Shown: positions 63,244 through 64,000 of the stretch, one piece after another
Layout: every line of letters begins with the position of its first letter
Numbering within the stretch: position 1 is the first letter of the stretch
From: Allobosea lathyri
GTDB lineage: Bacteria; Pseudomonadota; Alphaproteobacteria; Rhizobiales; Beijerinckiaceae
DNA: 64,000 bases
Reading direction: 5' to 3'
NCBI RefSeq assembly: GCF_900108245.1
Contig: NZ_FNUY01000008.1
Span: 124,001-188,000 of the forward strand
Made by a program: the position numbers and the translations under genes
Notes under the pieces: model-generated
Database searches by the model: none
What the model saw: only the letters and a program-made list of their open reading frames with translations
What the model was told of the DNA's origin: nothing

Positions 63244-64000
63244 GCGTTATTCGCAGCTTCGATCGTTCCATGCTGTTGCCAGTGCAGGCGGCTTCAATGC
63301 GGCCGCGGCGCAGTTCCACATCAGCCAACCCACCCTGACCGCGCAGGTCGGCCTGCTCGAGGAGGAGTATGGCGTCGAGCTGTTCGTTCGGAAGGGCCGG
63401 CGCCGCGAACTCAGCGATGCCGGCAGGCAGTTGCTGGCGATCACGACGCGCCTTTTTGCCGAGGAGGGCGAGGCGCAGGCATTCCTGGAGCAGTCGCGTG
63501 AGTTGAGGACCGGAAAGCTGTCGATCAGCGCCGTCGGCCCGTTCCACGTCACCGAGATGCTGGCGGCCTTCAATCGTGCGCATCCCGGCATCGAGCTTGC
63601 AGTCAAGCTCGGCAATTCGACCGCCGTGCTGGACGACCTCTTCGACTACAAGTCGGACGTCGCGATCCTCGCCTATATCGACGAGGACGACCGCCTGCTC
63701 ACCATCCCTTACCGCCGCCACCCCGTCGCAGTGTTCCTGCGCAAGGACCATCGCCTGGCGCGGCGCAAGAGCATCGCGATCGCGGAGTTGGAGGGCGAGC
63801 CTATGATCATCCGCGAACATGGCTCGACGACGCGGCGCGCTTTCGAGGAAGCGCTCCTTGCCGCCAAGACAAAACCGCGAACCGTCATGGAGATCGGCAG
63901 CCGCGAAGCCATTCGCGAAGCGGTCATCCGCGGGCTCGGCATCAGCTACGTGTCGGTGGCGGAGTTCGTGCCGGACCCTGATTTACGGCTGATACCAATC
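63242..64000 (+). CDS. LysR-family regulator of phosphonate use (cut by the window end)
   Basis: The first 253 residues of a LysR regulator; no stop is reached at 64000. The winged helix is MRYSQLRSFHAVASAGGFNAAAAQFHISQPTLTAQVGLLEEEYGVELFVRKGRR. The effector domain starts at TGKLSISAVGP and shows GSTTRRAFEEAL and the REAVIRGLGISYVS block. It is divergent from the phn operon, and the family of phosphonate-associated LysR regulators (phn_lysR type) has this genome position. The effector is probably the phosphonate or an intermediate. Confidence 0.9.
   Translation, partial: MRYSQLRSFHAVASAGGFNAAAAQFHISQPTLTAQVGLLEEEYGVELFVRKGRRRELSDAGRQLLAITTRLFAEEGEAQAFLEQSRELRTGKLSISAVGPFHVTEMLAAFNRAHPGIELAVKLGNSTAVLDDLFDYKSDVAILAYIDEDDRLLTIPYRRHPVAVFLRKDHRLARRKSIAIAELEGEPMIIREHGSTTRRAFEEALLAAKTKPRTVMEIGSREAIREAVIRGLGISYVSVAEFVPDPDLRLIPI

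Overview
This 64-kb window is high-GC, gene-dense chromosomal DNA of an alphaproteobacterium, most likely of the order Hyphomicrobiales and perhaps Bosea-like. That placement is inferred from several family signatures: DUF2865, Omp25/31-type porin-like barrels, a class II DAHP synthase, a maf-yacG-tRNA-Phe neighbourhood, EcfG-type (GGAAC-N16/17-CGTT) stress promoters and dispersed palindromic repeats. No phage, transposase, integrase or CRISPR array is visible.

Layout. 0-4.4 kb: tRNA-Val, gph, gabD-rpiA and a DUF2059 protein. 4.4-10.6 kb: a possible accessory block with an APC amino-acid permease, a tctC-tctB-tctA tricarboxylate-type transporter and an O-antigen ligase-like protein, followed by gor. 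12-25 kb: a methyltransferase, aroG, an outer-membrane barrel, nadE, a SulP permease, a second-type gltX, a KgtP-like MFS carrier, a DUF2865 protein and purC. 24.8-35.4 kb: an aromatic-acid region with a MarR regulator divergent from hmgA, then a CHAD protein, a GH16 glycanase and a TRAP binding protein, and a tight five-gene operon (FAH-type hydrolase, MBL-fold protein, DinB protein, FAD hydroxylase, DUF2783). The FAD hydroxylase plus tiny partner resembles the MhaAB 3-hydroxyphenylacetate 6-hydroxylase, whose product homogentisate is the HmgA substrate. The region could therefore encode aromatic acid to homogentisate to fumarate plus acetoacetate.

36-45 kb: CreA, cysS, a DUF559 protein, a 38-codon ORF and cimA, linked by successive ATGA overlaps and invaded by three copies of a 147-bp palindromic repeat. 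One copy supplies the apparent start and N-terminus of cimA. An Atm1-type ABC exporter follows. 45-52 kb: a stress SDR, GNAT, tam, psd-pssA, maf, a second SDR, yacG and tRNA-Phe. 52-55 kb: a Gly/Tyr/Arg-rich exported protein behind an EcfG-type promoter, a GFA protein, an AraC regulator and tRNA-Ser.

55.5-64 kb: a phosphonate operon on the minus strand (Fe-dependent alcohol dehydrogenase, phnD, phnC, phnE, phnA, phnY, PHP-domain protein), divergent from a LysR regulator cut by the window end. PhnY and PhnA convert phosphonoacetaldehyde to phosphonoacetate and then to acetate plus phosphate. No phnW lies in the window, so the alcohol dehydrogenase may feed the route from 2-hydroxyethylphosphonate.

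The points most worth following up are the frame-preserving repeat in cimA, the MhaAB-like homogentisate operon, the phosphonate operon with an alcohol dehydrogenase and PHP protein, and the EcfG-type promoters.
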